A DNA stretch of 64,000 nt, from assembly GCA_023014365.1 (NCBI GenBank), contig JAEBUN010000017.1:62001-126000 (forward strand). The letters are read 5' to 3'. Made by a program: the position numbers and the translations under genes. The DNA comes from Lepiota brunneoincarnata. Taxonomy: Eukaryota > Basidiomycota > Agaricomycetes > Agaricales > Agaricaceae. The notes under the pieces were generated by a model that saw only the letters and a list, made by a program, of their open reading frames with translations, did no database searches and was not told the DNA's origin. Below, piece after piece: positions 1 to 9,712 of this stretch (position 1 is the stretch's first letter; the number at the start of each line of letters is the position of its first letter).

Positions 1-1126
1 CCATAAATCACTACACCCCGCCCGAGGGTGGAGGGCAAATAACCACCAGTCCCTCAAGGCCAAAGCCGCAAGGGGGGAATAACCCGAAGGCCCTCCCCAA
101 TTATCCCACCCCTTGGGGCTGGGATAGGAACGCAAATGCGGAGGGGTTACGTTCCAGAAAGCCCAGAAAGGCGTCGAGGTTGCGGGGCAAACCGCCACAT
201 CACGTATACTTCGGACAAGAAGTGAGTATGTGAGTACGGGTTTCAAGCCGCAACCCACACGGACAGGAGTGATCCTCCTGGGGATGGAATCTAGCGCGGT
301 ACTCCCCGATAGGAGCATGACCGAGTATAGTGCGGGCGGCCCTCGCTGTGCCAGCGACAGACATCCGGGGGCCGATTTCTCAGAGCCACGCACCTCCGGA
401 GAGATACGAGGGCTGGATTGGCTTCCCGAGGGAGTCCAGCAGGGGGAGGAAGTTCCTTCCTCTATAAAGGGGCGAGCAAAACATATTCACCCACTCGTTG
501 ATACACCCTCTCGTGACTTCAGCCCGGAGAGAGTCAATAGTAGTTGCCGGGTGAACGCCCAGCGATACACGGAGCTCCTTCGCCATCTCGACGGTGTCGG
601 AGTAAAGCTCTGCAACAGAGCCCGAAGGCACCTGCCAGAAGGTAACGGTCCGCTGGGCCTTGGAAGACAGCCAGCGGTCCAGGGACTGGCACACCTCCAG
701 GGAGTGAACCTGGCCTGCGTGCATGGAGGGATCTACAGCTCTGCAGGCTCCGCCTGCAGAGCTGGTGTAGATAAAGATGTGGTCGGTTTCCGCACGGTCT
801 AGGACCATGCTTACTCCCAACCAAATGGAGTGGAGCTCCGCGTCAGCAAGCAGAACCCTCCCCGCGGCCTGCCTGGCCTGCTTGACCAGACGCCTGCCTG
901 CAAACACGCAAGCTGCCGAGACAGCCTGCAGCCTTCCGCACGGCAGCTGGTGGGCACCAGCCGCTATGCAGACAGACGACGGATCAGACTGCGCTCTCCG
1001 AATGGAGGCGTGTAGCCCATCGAGGTGCCATTGCTTTGAATCCCCCTCGGGATCAACGGTGTAGAGTCTAAATCTGATCCGCTCCGAAAAGCGGTCCAAA
1101 AGACGGAGACCTGGCCTGTTCTCATC
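1..1126 (-). mobile_element. LINE family B copy B1, 3' portion, cut by window edge
   Basis: The 3' part of a non-LTR retrotransposon on the minus strand. Positions 1-100 are 3' UTR, matching the plus-strand B copies at 32587-33014 and 62777-63204, and the window starts before its poly(A) end. The rest encodes the RNase H and Cys/His tail of ORF2. The upstream part (EN-RT) is missing because LINE A1 begins with its poly(T) at 1127. Family B is related to family A at protein level but has its own 3' UTR with duplicated hairpin units. Confidence 0.85.
101..1126 (-). pseudogene. LINE-B ORF2 C-terminal fragment (RNase H plus Cys/His tail), in-frame UGA
   Basis: Reading the minus strand, the frame is open from about 1099 to a TGA ending at 380 and then continues in the same frame to the TAA at 101-103. 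The first part resembles the RNase H domain of family A ORF2 (short stretches such as LLADAELHSIWLGVSMVLD align with the LINE-A EAELFAIRLAVSK region). After the UGA comes the tail with the CPCG-x-H-x-C pattern and the ending QGVG. The UGA is at the same place in B3 and B5, so it is inherited and not private to this copy. The N-terminal two thirds are absent. Nonfunctional as it stands. Confidence 0.75.
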
Positions 1127-4100
1127 TTTTTTTTTTTTTTTTTTTTAAATCTCCAATTTATTACACGGGCCGCGTAGGGAGGCCGTGCGCAGCAACGTAC
1201 TACAGTACAAACGACCGAGCCGTACACTACGGGGTATCTGTACATACAACGCGTGACCGCGGATGCGGGCATGCGTTTCCCCATGCCCAGGACGAAGCCG
1301 CCCCGAACGAACGGAGGCGGGAAGACGGCTGCCGCCCAGCGCGTGGCACAGGAACCAAGCCGGAGCGAGGTCCCCCCCCTTATCGGGGGTTAGGGGTCAA
1401 TTCCCACGTAAATCCCTACACGCCGCCCGAAGACAGCGGGGGAATAACCAATGCCCCGGCCCGGGCCCAACCGGGCGCTAGGCAGAGCTACTAGCCGATA
1501 CCCCCCGGGGGGGGCCCAGCCCTCTCAGCGAACGCGAACGCGGTCGGGGACGCCTCGAGGAAAGCTATGAGAGCCTCGACCGTAGCCGGGACCCCCGCCA
1601 TGGAGTGCCTGGGGCAGCTCCGAAACACATGCTCACGAGTCTCCTCCCGAAACCCGCAGCGACAGGAATAATCCTCCTGGAGGAAAAAACGCCTCCGATA
1701 GCTCCCTATCGGCACGTGGTTAAGAATAGCACGCGTCATCCGGGCCATTACTGACACCGAGTGAGCGTGCGGGATCCAGGCACCACCGTGGAGATACGTG
1801 GGCCGCAGGGGACGGTCATCGTCCCTGGCGAGCTGGAGGAAACCATGCCCGCGATGGTCAGGATCCTGGAACAAGTCGATCCAGCGGTCCTGACACGACC
1901 GTACTTCCTCCTTCCGGAGGTAGTCAAGCGAGGCCCGGGGACGAGCCCCTACCCCAACGGGAGGCAACGACCGAGCGAAGTCGTGCACCTGAGTATGGAA
2001 AGGCCACTTCGCATGCGAAGGGACCTCCCAGAAGTGGACCGAGCGGGCCGGACCCCCGGCAAACCACCCAGCAAGAAGGCGGCAGACCGCCAGGGAATGA
2101 CCCTGGGCGGAGTGCACCGACGGGTCCACCGCCCGTCTGGCCGAGGCCATCGAGTCAGTGAACAAGACGAGACCAGCGGCGCCCGCGACAGAAACTGCCT
2201 TGGACACCGCCAGCCGGATGGCGAAAAGCTCGGCCTCGGGAGCCGTAACCTTTCCCCCCGGAAGCCGAACCGCATGAACGCAGTCCAGCCCCTGGAAAAC
2301 CTGGGCGGCCGAAACCGCCTGGTGGGCCCGGCGGGGCGGCAGACTCGCGTCCGTCGCCGCCACCAGAACCCCCGGATCAGCCTGCGCCCGGGCCAGAACC
2401 CGGTCGAGAGCCGCGACATGGGCCGTAAGGGCGCCCTCCGCCCCACGGTCGTAAGAGTGGAAGTGGACCCGCGCCGGGTACACGTCCAAGAGGCGACGCC
2501 CCGGCCAGGCCTCCGGCGCCACCGCGTCGAAGGGCCCAGCGAGGGCGGCAAGACGCTGGTTAGCGTCGACAACAGGCCCCTTCACCTTGATTAACTCGCG
2601 GGGGGGGAGCCTGGCTATGGACTGGACGTGGGACCGGAGATCACCGCTGTAGCCCCAACCAAGGAGGGCACGAACAGGATGGCCCAGAGCAAGCGTGCCG
2701 TACCGCAGCTCAGCACGGTCACGAAGCTTCCGGAGATGGAGATGAATGGGGATCAGGCCCGCAATGGCCCCAACCCCCCCATCGGGCGACGTCCTGAAGG
2801 CGCCGGTGATCCAGAGTGCAGCCCGCCGCTGCATCCGGCGAAGGTGGTCCAACGCGCCCTTACACCTGGCGCCCCGGTAATACCACAGGCGAAAGCCGTA
2901 CGTGGCTATAGGAACCACGCACGACCGATATAGAAGGCGCTTCTGGTCAGGTAGAAGCCCCCGGACGGAATTACCAAGCATTCCCATGGCCTTGACCGTG
3001 GAAATAGCCTTAGTAGAATAGAAGCGAACATGCTCCTTAAACGTAAGGGCACGATCGAAATAGAAACCCAAGTACCTCCAATAGGTCTTGGGTCGGAGAG
3101 GGGTAGCGCCGGTGAACGGGGGAAAGCCCAAGTCCACCGGGGGGTTCGCGCCGGAACGATCCCGTGAGAAATGGAAGAGCTCGGACTTATCGTGCTCCAC
3201 GACCAGTGCGAACCGAGTAAAGGTGTCATGGACAACCTCGTAAGATCTGCGGAGTAGGACGCAGTTAGCGTCCAAGTCCCAGGCCTGCGCCACGATAGTG
3301 CCATCGTCGACGTAAGACAGGAGCGAAAGGCCCGGTTGAGGGAGCCTTCGCTTGATGATATACATGGCCGGGGCCAAGTAGAGGCCGGACAGGATGGGTG
3401 AGAGGGCAGACCCCTGGCCCACCCCCACCTCCGCCCGGAACGGTTCAGACAGGAAGGAGTTCCAGGCATAGCTGGTAAACCTCCCCGTGAGATAAGAAGC
3501 GAAGAACCGGCCCACACAAGGGGAGAACCCTTGTCGAGCCAGAACCGCGAGAAGCATCCCATGGTTCAGGGATGGGAAGAACTGTGCAATGTCGAAGGCA
3601 AGAACACTCGTCTTCAACCCGTGGGCCCACCCGGCATGGACAAGGTGCACAAGGTAGGCACCAGCATCTTCGGTGGACCGCTGGATCACACCGCTGAACT
3701 GGTTCGGATGGAACACGCCAAACTTGACAGCCTCAAACTGCAAGCGGCGCGAGATCATTTTCTCGATAAGTTTACCGAGAGTATTGAGAAGGACGATCGG
3801 TCTGAACGCCTTCGGAGTGGCATAGGAGGGCTTGCCAGGCTTCGGTATGATAACCGACACGCTCTCCTTAAAGTGACGAGGCCAATGCCCGCACTCCATG
3901 CAGGCATCAGCGATCCGACAGACCAAACGGGTGACCGTCGGGCCCGCCAGAACGGACTTGAGGTGCGTCCACGTAACGTGGTCCGGACCGGGTGAGGACA
4001 GAGAGGAGCATGCGCGCAGAGCCTCGTGCATCTCCAAGTCGGAGAAGACCGGCCACTCCCGTGGTGGGAGCGGATCGATCTGATCGAGAACCCCGACATC

Positions 4101-4979
4101 GACCGGACGGTCGTTGGCGGCGTTGTAGGAGCCGTGGAGCCCTTCCCAGAGTTCCTCGAGAGTGTTGCAGGGGCAATCGCGATAGCGGATCGCCTCGCAG
4201 GGAGGCAACCTGCGCGCCCTGACCCAATCCATCAGGTCCCAGGGGCGCTTGTTGGTGGAAGCAATTTCCTCGATGCGCTCATCAAAGAACTTGCGCTTGG
4301 CGGCCTTCCAGGTCCGCTTAAACGTGCGAGCGTCCTCCCGGTCCCGGGACCGAGAATACACCGCGTAAGTGCGCGAGCACTCGTCGTCCCACCACGGTTT
4401 AGACCGTGAGACGACGCAGATCTCCCTGGAATGGGCAAGCCACGCCTCGGAGAAGACCGCAGAGATAGCCAGGGCCACCTCGTCGATCCTGTCGGATGAG
4501 CCCAGGTCTGGAAAGTCCAGTCCCCTAGCTCCTTTATCAGCAACCATTACCATATTTGGTCAGGTTGCACCTCCTCTCGAGTTGGGAGGCCCATTCATGG
4601 CCTTCCTCTCGTTCGTTTTTCTTCTAATCCGGCATGGTAGTAGCGGCCCTGTGTGCCCTCCCATGTACCAAATTTCGAGTCGATCCGCCGAGGGGGTCAC
4701 CGACAATTTGCCCTTCTTGTAGGAAACACTGTGGGGAAGGATTGGAGGCTCTGCAGGGTTCCGAATCGCTGGTCTGAGGTCTAGGTTGAAGGCAAGCACT
4801 ATCAGGGTGTTCACACACCATTTCCAGTGGTTGTGCCAGGCTATGGCACCTCCACTGACACTTTGAGCATGCCCAGGCATGTCTCACCTCCTCCAGCCTC
4901 CCCCATCACTCCGGGGGGGCTACATCTTGTCCCACAGTGCCGGACTGGGTAACAAAGCGTGCACAGGAGCTCCGGACAC

Positions 4980-5560
4980 ATCCTCAGCAAGTTTCAGCTC
5001 GTTCCGAGCTGATCTCACTGAGTTATCACACTTTTCATGTGTTTCTCCTCTGACCTCTCTGTGATCCTTAGATTGCAGAGCTCGTTCAGAGCTCGTTCCT
5101 TGGCCGTTCTGGCTGAAACTTCACAGGACTGTAGGGGCCCCTAGGCCCCTTCAGATCCCTCGTTTATACGCGGCTGCGCCCACGGGGGCAGCCTCGACGT
5201 TCGCTTCTTTGGGGGCATCCCCCCTAAGAAGCCTGTCTTCTGCGCATTTGCAGTCGTTCTGCCAGCCCCCTGGCTTGGCTGCTTCTCCCTTGCTTAGCGA
5301 AGGCTTGGGAGCGTGCTCAGACCGTTCTCAGCGAGTTTCAGCCCATTCTGGGCTGATCTCGTTGATTTATCACACCTTTTGTGGGGTGTTTTCTCTCTGA
5401 CAGCCCTGCTTCTCCGGATTGCAGGGCTCGTTTAGAACTCGTTTGGCGGGCGCTTCGCCCCATATTTTACGGGATGGTAGGGGTCCTAGTACCCCTCCTG
5501 TCCCCTTAATCGCATATGGCTGCGCTCACTCGTTCAGCCGCAATGCCACTTTTTCGGACA
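4980..5560. repeat. Diverged tandem duplication, offset about 344 bp, within N1
   Basis: The segment from about 4982 (CTCAGCAAGTTTCAGC..., then GCTGATCTCACTGAGTTATCACAC, then a GCAGAGCTCGTT motif) recurs from about 5326 with the same order of motifs (GAGTTTCAGCCCATT..., GATTTATCACACC, GCAGGGCTCGTTT). The offset is about 344 bp and the two units are clearly diverged. There is no coding signal. Seen by eye; exact borders are uncertain. Confidence 0.55.
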
Positions 5561-6121
5561 TAGCTCCAAATGCTCTCTGGAGTAATTGGACTATGTGACA
5601 CATTTTGCTTGGGTGCTTGGTACCTAACCTTCTTGATTCTGTATGGGCTACTATTACAGTAGTCAGGGCTTCCCTTGACACCCAGGTTGCCCCTCGTCGC
5701 TGACATTGCAGTTGACCTTTTCCCTTCCCTTTGGGAAGTTTACCTTGCTTCCATGGTTATTGTCCACCTACATGGGCATTTGCGGTGAATTAACATCGTC
5801 GTGCTACGCGCATGGGGACCATGGACCCTTGTTTATTCAGCAGGTCTTTAGACCTGTCCTTCTGCACTGGGCTCCCAGGGCCTGCAGACTCTATTCCCAC
5901 AGGAATTTCCTGTGGTCTGCGCTGGGCCCTTTTTAGGTTCCAGTATTTATCCGGAGGGGAGTATGTACTACATACTCCCTGCTCCAGCCACTTTCCTCTG
6001 GGAAGGTGTGGTAGCAGAGTGGGCTACTGGGTGGGACCCCATGCGTCTGGTGCCCTTCGGGTGCAGGCATGTGCTAACCATTGGGTAGTTTCCCACTTGT
6101 TTCTCCACTTCTTGTGGGTGG

Positions 6122-6153
<32 letters not shown>

Positions 6154-7345
6154 TCCAATTTATTACACGGGCCGCGTAGGGAGGCCGTGCGCAGCAACGT
6201 ACTACAGTACAAACGACCGAGCCGTACACTACGGGGTATCTGTACATACAACGCGTGACCGCGGATGCGGGCATGCGTTTCCCCATGCCCAGGACGAAGC
6301 CGCCCCGAACAAATGGAGGCAGGAAGACGGCTGCTGCCCAGCGCGCGGCACAGGAACCGAACTGGAGCGAGGTCCCCCCCCTTATCGGGGGTTAGGGGTC
6401 AATTCCCACGTAAATCCCTACACGCCGCCCGAAGACAGCGGGGGAATAACCAATGCCCCGGCCCGGGCCCAACCGGGCGCCAGGCAGAGCTACTAGCCGA
6501 TACCCCCCGGGGGGGGCCCGGCCCTCTCAGCGAACGCGAACGCGGTCGGGGACGCCTCGAGGAAAGCTATGAGAGCCTCGACCGTAGCCAGGACCCCCGC
6601 CATGGAGTGCCTGGGGCAGCTCCGAAACACATGCTCACGAGTCTCCTCCCGAAACCCGCAGCAACAGGAATAATCCTCCTGCAGGAAAAAACGCCTCCGA
6701 TAGCTCCCTATCGGCGCGTGGTTAAGAATAGCACGCGTCATCCGGGCCATTACTGACACCGAGTGAGCGTGCGGGATCCAGGCACCACCGTAGAGATACG
6801 TGGGCCGCAGGGGACGGTCATCGTCCCTGGCGAGCTGGAGGAAACCATGCCCGCGATGGTCAGGATCCTGGAACAAGTCGATCCAGCGGTCCTGACACGA
6901 CCGTACTTCCTCCTTCCGGAGGTAGTCAAGCGAGGCCCGGGGACGAGCCCCTACCCCAACGGGAGGCAACGACCGAGCGAAGTCGTGCACCTGAGTATGG
7001 AAAGGCCACTTCGCACGCGAAGGGACCTCCCAGAAGTGGACCGAGCGGGCCGGACCCCCGGCAAACCACCCAGCAAGAAGGCGGCAGACCGCCAGGGAAT
7101 GACCCTGGGCGGAGTGCACCGACAGGTCCACCGCCCGTCTGGCCGAGGCCATCGAGTCAGTGAACAAGACGAGACCAGCGGCGCCCGCGACAGAAACTGC
7201 CTTGGACACTGCCAGCCGGATGGCGAAAAGCTCGGCCTCGGGAGCCGTAACCTTTCCCCCTGGAAGCCGAACCGCATGCACGCAGTCCAGCCCCTGGAAA
7301 ACCTGGGCGGCCGAAACCGCCTGGTGGGCCCGGCGGGGCGGCAGA
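6122..7345 (-). mobile_element. LINE-A copy A2, 5' truncated, nested in N1
   Basis: Poly(T) 6122-6148 marks the 3' end on the minus strand. The element covers the 3' UTR and the RNase H part of ORF2 and stops at 7345. A 15-bp target duplication ACTTCTTGTGGGTGG lies at 6107-6121 and 7345-7359, with one or two bases shared at the 5' junction. Insertion is into N1, so A2 is younger than N1, which is younger than A1. Confidence 0.92.
6493..7345 (-). pseudogene. ORF2 C-terminal fragment of A2 (RNase H and Cys/His tail)
   Basis: Open frame on the minus strand to the stop at 6493, covering RNase H from shortly after the first catalytic Asp (EAELFAI and FTDSM are present) and the CxCG...H...C tail. 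The tail reads CCCGF where most copies read CRCGF. Endonuclease and RT are absent through 5' truncation. The predicted start of the frame (to 7404) lies in N1 sequence and is not part of the protein. Confidence 0.85.
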
Positions 7346-7495
7346 CTTCTTGTGGGTGGTTCCCTCCTGAGCTTGGGGTGACGCAAGCTTGTGTTGGCAG
7401 GCATGCCAGTATGTAGGGTGAACTTTGTAGCTACTTGCCCCCTGTAGTAGGTAGTTGCACGCGGCCTCCCATCGCGGCCCGCGTTATAAATTGTA

Positions 7496-7527
<32 letters not shown>

Positions 7528-8383
7528 TCCAGTCCCCTAAGCCCCGTCGATACCTCAGCTAGGAACTCAGCCTCCTCGTCCGAGTCCCGCTTCAGCGCGC
7601 GCCTGGGCACAGCCTCCTCAAAGGCTTCCAGAGGGATAGTGATCCGGAGGGGGCAATGGTCAGATTGACCCCGCAGATCGGGACACCGCATGGGAAGCGG
7701 CAGATGGCCCGCAGCCGCCCTCGCAAACACGAGGTCGATCACGGTAGAAACAAGCCCCTCCTCAAAGGGGAAGTGCGTGGGGTCCGGGTTCTCAGGGAGC
7801 GAGAGGTTCAGGCCCAACGAGTCCGCCGTTTCCAGCAGGGAGGCGGCAGCAGCGGGATTGTGGGGAGCCCACGGGTCCCATTGCGGCGAACGGCAGTTGA
7901 AGTCCCCCGACATGAGGGCGCACTGCGGGAGAGAGTCAACGGCGTCTGCAAGGTAGCGGATGCCCGACTGTCTGTCGTCCGAGTAGACGTTGAGAAAGTA
8001 CACGGCCTCCCCATGCAGAAACATGGAGATGGCCATGACGTCACGGTGATCGACGACATCACGTCGAAGCGAGGGACGGAGCCGCAACATCCGGTTATGT
8101 ACATATGCCATAACCCGAGGAGGCTGATCCGGGGGAGACGGAGGGCGGAACAAACACAGCCACTCCGGATGCTTGGGCGCCCCGACAACCTCATCCCCGT
8201 CAGGGTCAGAGGAGGACGGAACGCGACGGATGGAGCGCCAGGGCGGCTCCTGCAGTAGGAACAAGTCAACCTCATCTTTAAATTGTTCTAGTAAAGAGTC
8301 GACAAGAATGTAGCTACGGAATACATTCTGCGACCAGACACAACACACTCTCCTCAATCTCCTAGGTTCCAGATGGTCCCTAT

Positions 8384-9712
8384 TCATTGGGGTAAGCGAG
8401 GTTGACGCGGTGGGGAACGAACCCTTACCGGAGAATCATACCGGCGCTCAATCCACTCCCGATCGAAGCGGTGAGCCCAGAATGGGCAGGCCGAAGCCGA
8501 AGCAGCGTGAGCGCCGCCGCAATTCACGCAAACGGGAGCGTGAGGGCAGGGACGGTCAGCGGGGGTGGGGGCAATGGGCGGCCTGTGGTTGGGCTGCCCC
8601 TTGCAACACGATGCAAACGCCCGATGGTTGGTCGGGGAATGCGGACCGCCGCAGTGGGAGCAGCGGATAGCCTCGCGTCGGCAGGCTAGAGAAGGGTGCC
8701 CCCACTTCCAGCAGCGCTGGCAGAGGGGGACACCGGGGTTGGCCTTCGCAGGGATGATCCTGCACGGAGTGCCGTCGATAGTGATGACGCGTCGCGAGAC
8801 CGTCTTCGCGTTGGACCCCTGCTGGGAGTCCCAGATCTCAAAGAACACGGTGGCCGTGTCGGCGGCCCTCGAGTTCTTGATGATGCGCGGCCTGGTGGCC
8901 AGCACAAAATACTCAGACCACACAGATCGCTGCATGGCCTCGACCACCCTGTCAGGCGTGAGCCAGGGCTGCCCGCCCCGGAACATAGGCGCGTCGAGGA
9001 GCTTGAGGTAGCTCTTCGAGCGAGGAAGGTTCGCGTCGACGACGGCATTGGGCCAATTGCCGCGGACAGCGTTCCTGATGGTGCCGATGTCCAGTTCACT
9101 GGGCACGGCGGTGGTGTAGCAAGCTACATGTGAGTCCATCTGCTGGACCCACTCGATACGAACGAGTGAGCCCGCAGACGCCAGGGCGGCGGCCGCCACC
9201 CGATGAATCTCCGCGCAGACGACGGGGCCCAGGTTAACCGGGAGACCGCCCCCTGCGAGGGTGAGCATGACCTGCTTGCGCGAAGGTCCGGATGTAGTCA
9301 TCCTCGGCTTGGGGGCCTTGGGTGGCTGCTGGGCGGCTGCTGCCTGCCGATGGAACGAGACTACCTTGTGAGAAGGCAGCCCCGGGAGAGCACGCGCCAG
9401 GTCGACAAGACCCGACGGGGACGAGACAGCCGCAGCCGCATAGGAGCGGGGCGGGGAACGAGGCTTGGTAGCCAAGTTGACGCACGGAGGGGGGGGACCG
9501 GGGGGAGGCCTCGCAGCCAACCGAGCCCTGTCTGCCGCCGACAGCGGAGGGACATTGGCGGCTCGCGCCGCCCTGATGCGAGATGGCCGCTGCCCCGTGC
9601 CGGGGTTACGAGCCACTGGGACAGGATTGCCCAACCCCGTACGGGCCAGGTTCCTGAAGAATTGCTGAGTAGGCGCGGGCCGCGCATACCCAGCAGGAAA
9701 ACGCCCCAAATC
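8384..9712 (-). pseudogene. ORF1 of A1 (gag-like, zinc knuckles), 5' truncated
   Basis: The C-terminal part (about 440 codons) of the nucleic-acid-binding ORF1 protein. Three CCHC-type clusters are visible near the end (CQRCWKWGHPSLAC, CSHCGGPH..., CVNCGGAH...). Homology to ORF1 of A7 begins at the DLGRFPAGY segment. Sequence upstream of 9712 on the minus strand is antisense LINE A3, so the first 290 or so residues are missing. The reading frame runs a few codons into A3 by chance. Confidence 0.85.

Larger units (their letters stand above)
4528..7526 (+). mobile_element. N1: non-autonomous retroelement with a LINE-A-like 3' tail
   Basis: Plus-strand insertion in ORF2 of A1 bounded by a 13-bp duplication (4515-4527 = 7527-7539) and ending in a 26-nt poly(A) (7501-7526). 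With nested A2 removed it is about 1.75 kb. Only the last 50-65 bases before the tail (about 7448-7500) match the LINE-A 3' terminus (GTTGCACGCGGCCTCCC, then TTATAAATTG-AGATTT). The remainder (4528-6121 and 7360-7447) resembles no LINE and has no convincing ORF. The structure implies mobilisation by LINE-A machinery in trans through the shared 3' end, or template switching. No second copy is visible in the window. Confidence 0.75.
1491..8387 (-). pseudogene. ORF2 of A1 (EN-RT-RNase H), split by N1 insertion
   Basis: The coding parts are 8387-7540 and 4527-1491 on the minus strand. Together they are 3885 nt, exactly 1294 codons plus stop, the same as intact ORF2 of A7. The frame was therefore undamaged before N1 landed. 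The N-terminal part holds the APE-like endonuclease (QEPPW, SGDFNCRSP, QSDHCPL), the rest RT with YVDD, RNase H (TDAS, EAELFAI, FTDSM) and the CRCG...H...C tail. The start ATG overlaps the ORF1 stop as ATGA. Now inactive because of the 3-kb insert. Confidence 0.9.
1127..9712 (-). mobile_element. LINE family A copy A1 (Tad1-like), interrupted by N1
   Basis: A minus-strand non-LTR retrotransposon. Poly(T) 1127-1146 is the complement of its poly(A) tail, preceded (on the minus strand) by the family-A end TTTATTACACGGGCC-like sequence. ORF2 and the 3' two thirds of ORF1 are present. The 5' end is truncated near 9712, inside ORF1, where it abuts plus-strand LINE A3 head to head. Element N1 (4528-7526) is inserted in ORF2 with a 13-bp duplication GTCCAGTCCCCTA at 4515-4527 and 7527-7539. 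Confidence 0.9.

Noticed and set aside
1761..2594. Long plus-strand ORFs opposite LINE-A ORF2 (here and at 11179-12012, 16580-17917, 22604-23941, 38214-39134) as genes
   Set aside because: They are the antisense of the RNase H region in every copy; length follows from GC-rich codon use and sense-strand conservation.
5812..6121. ORF of about 100 codons in N1 as a protein gene
   Set aside because: Low-complexity composition, no motif, and it ends shortly after the A2 insertion point when A2 is removed; no second copy to test.
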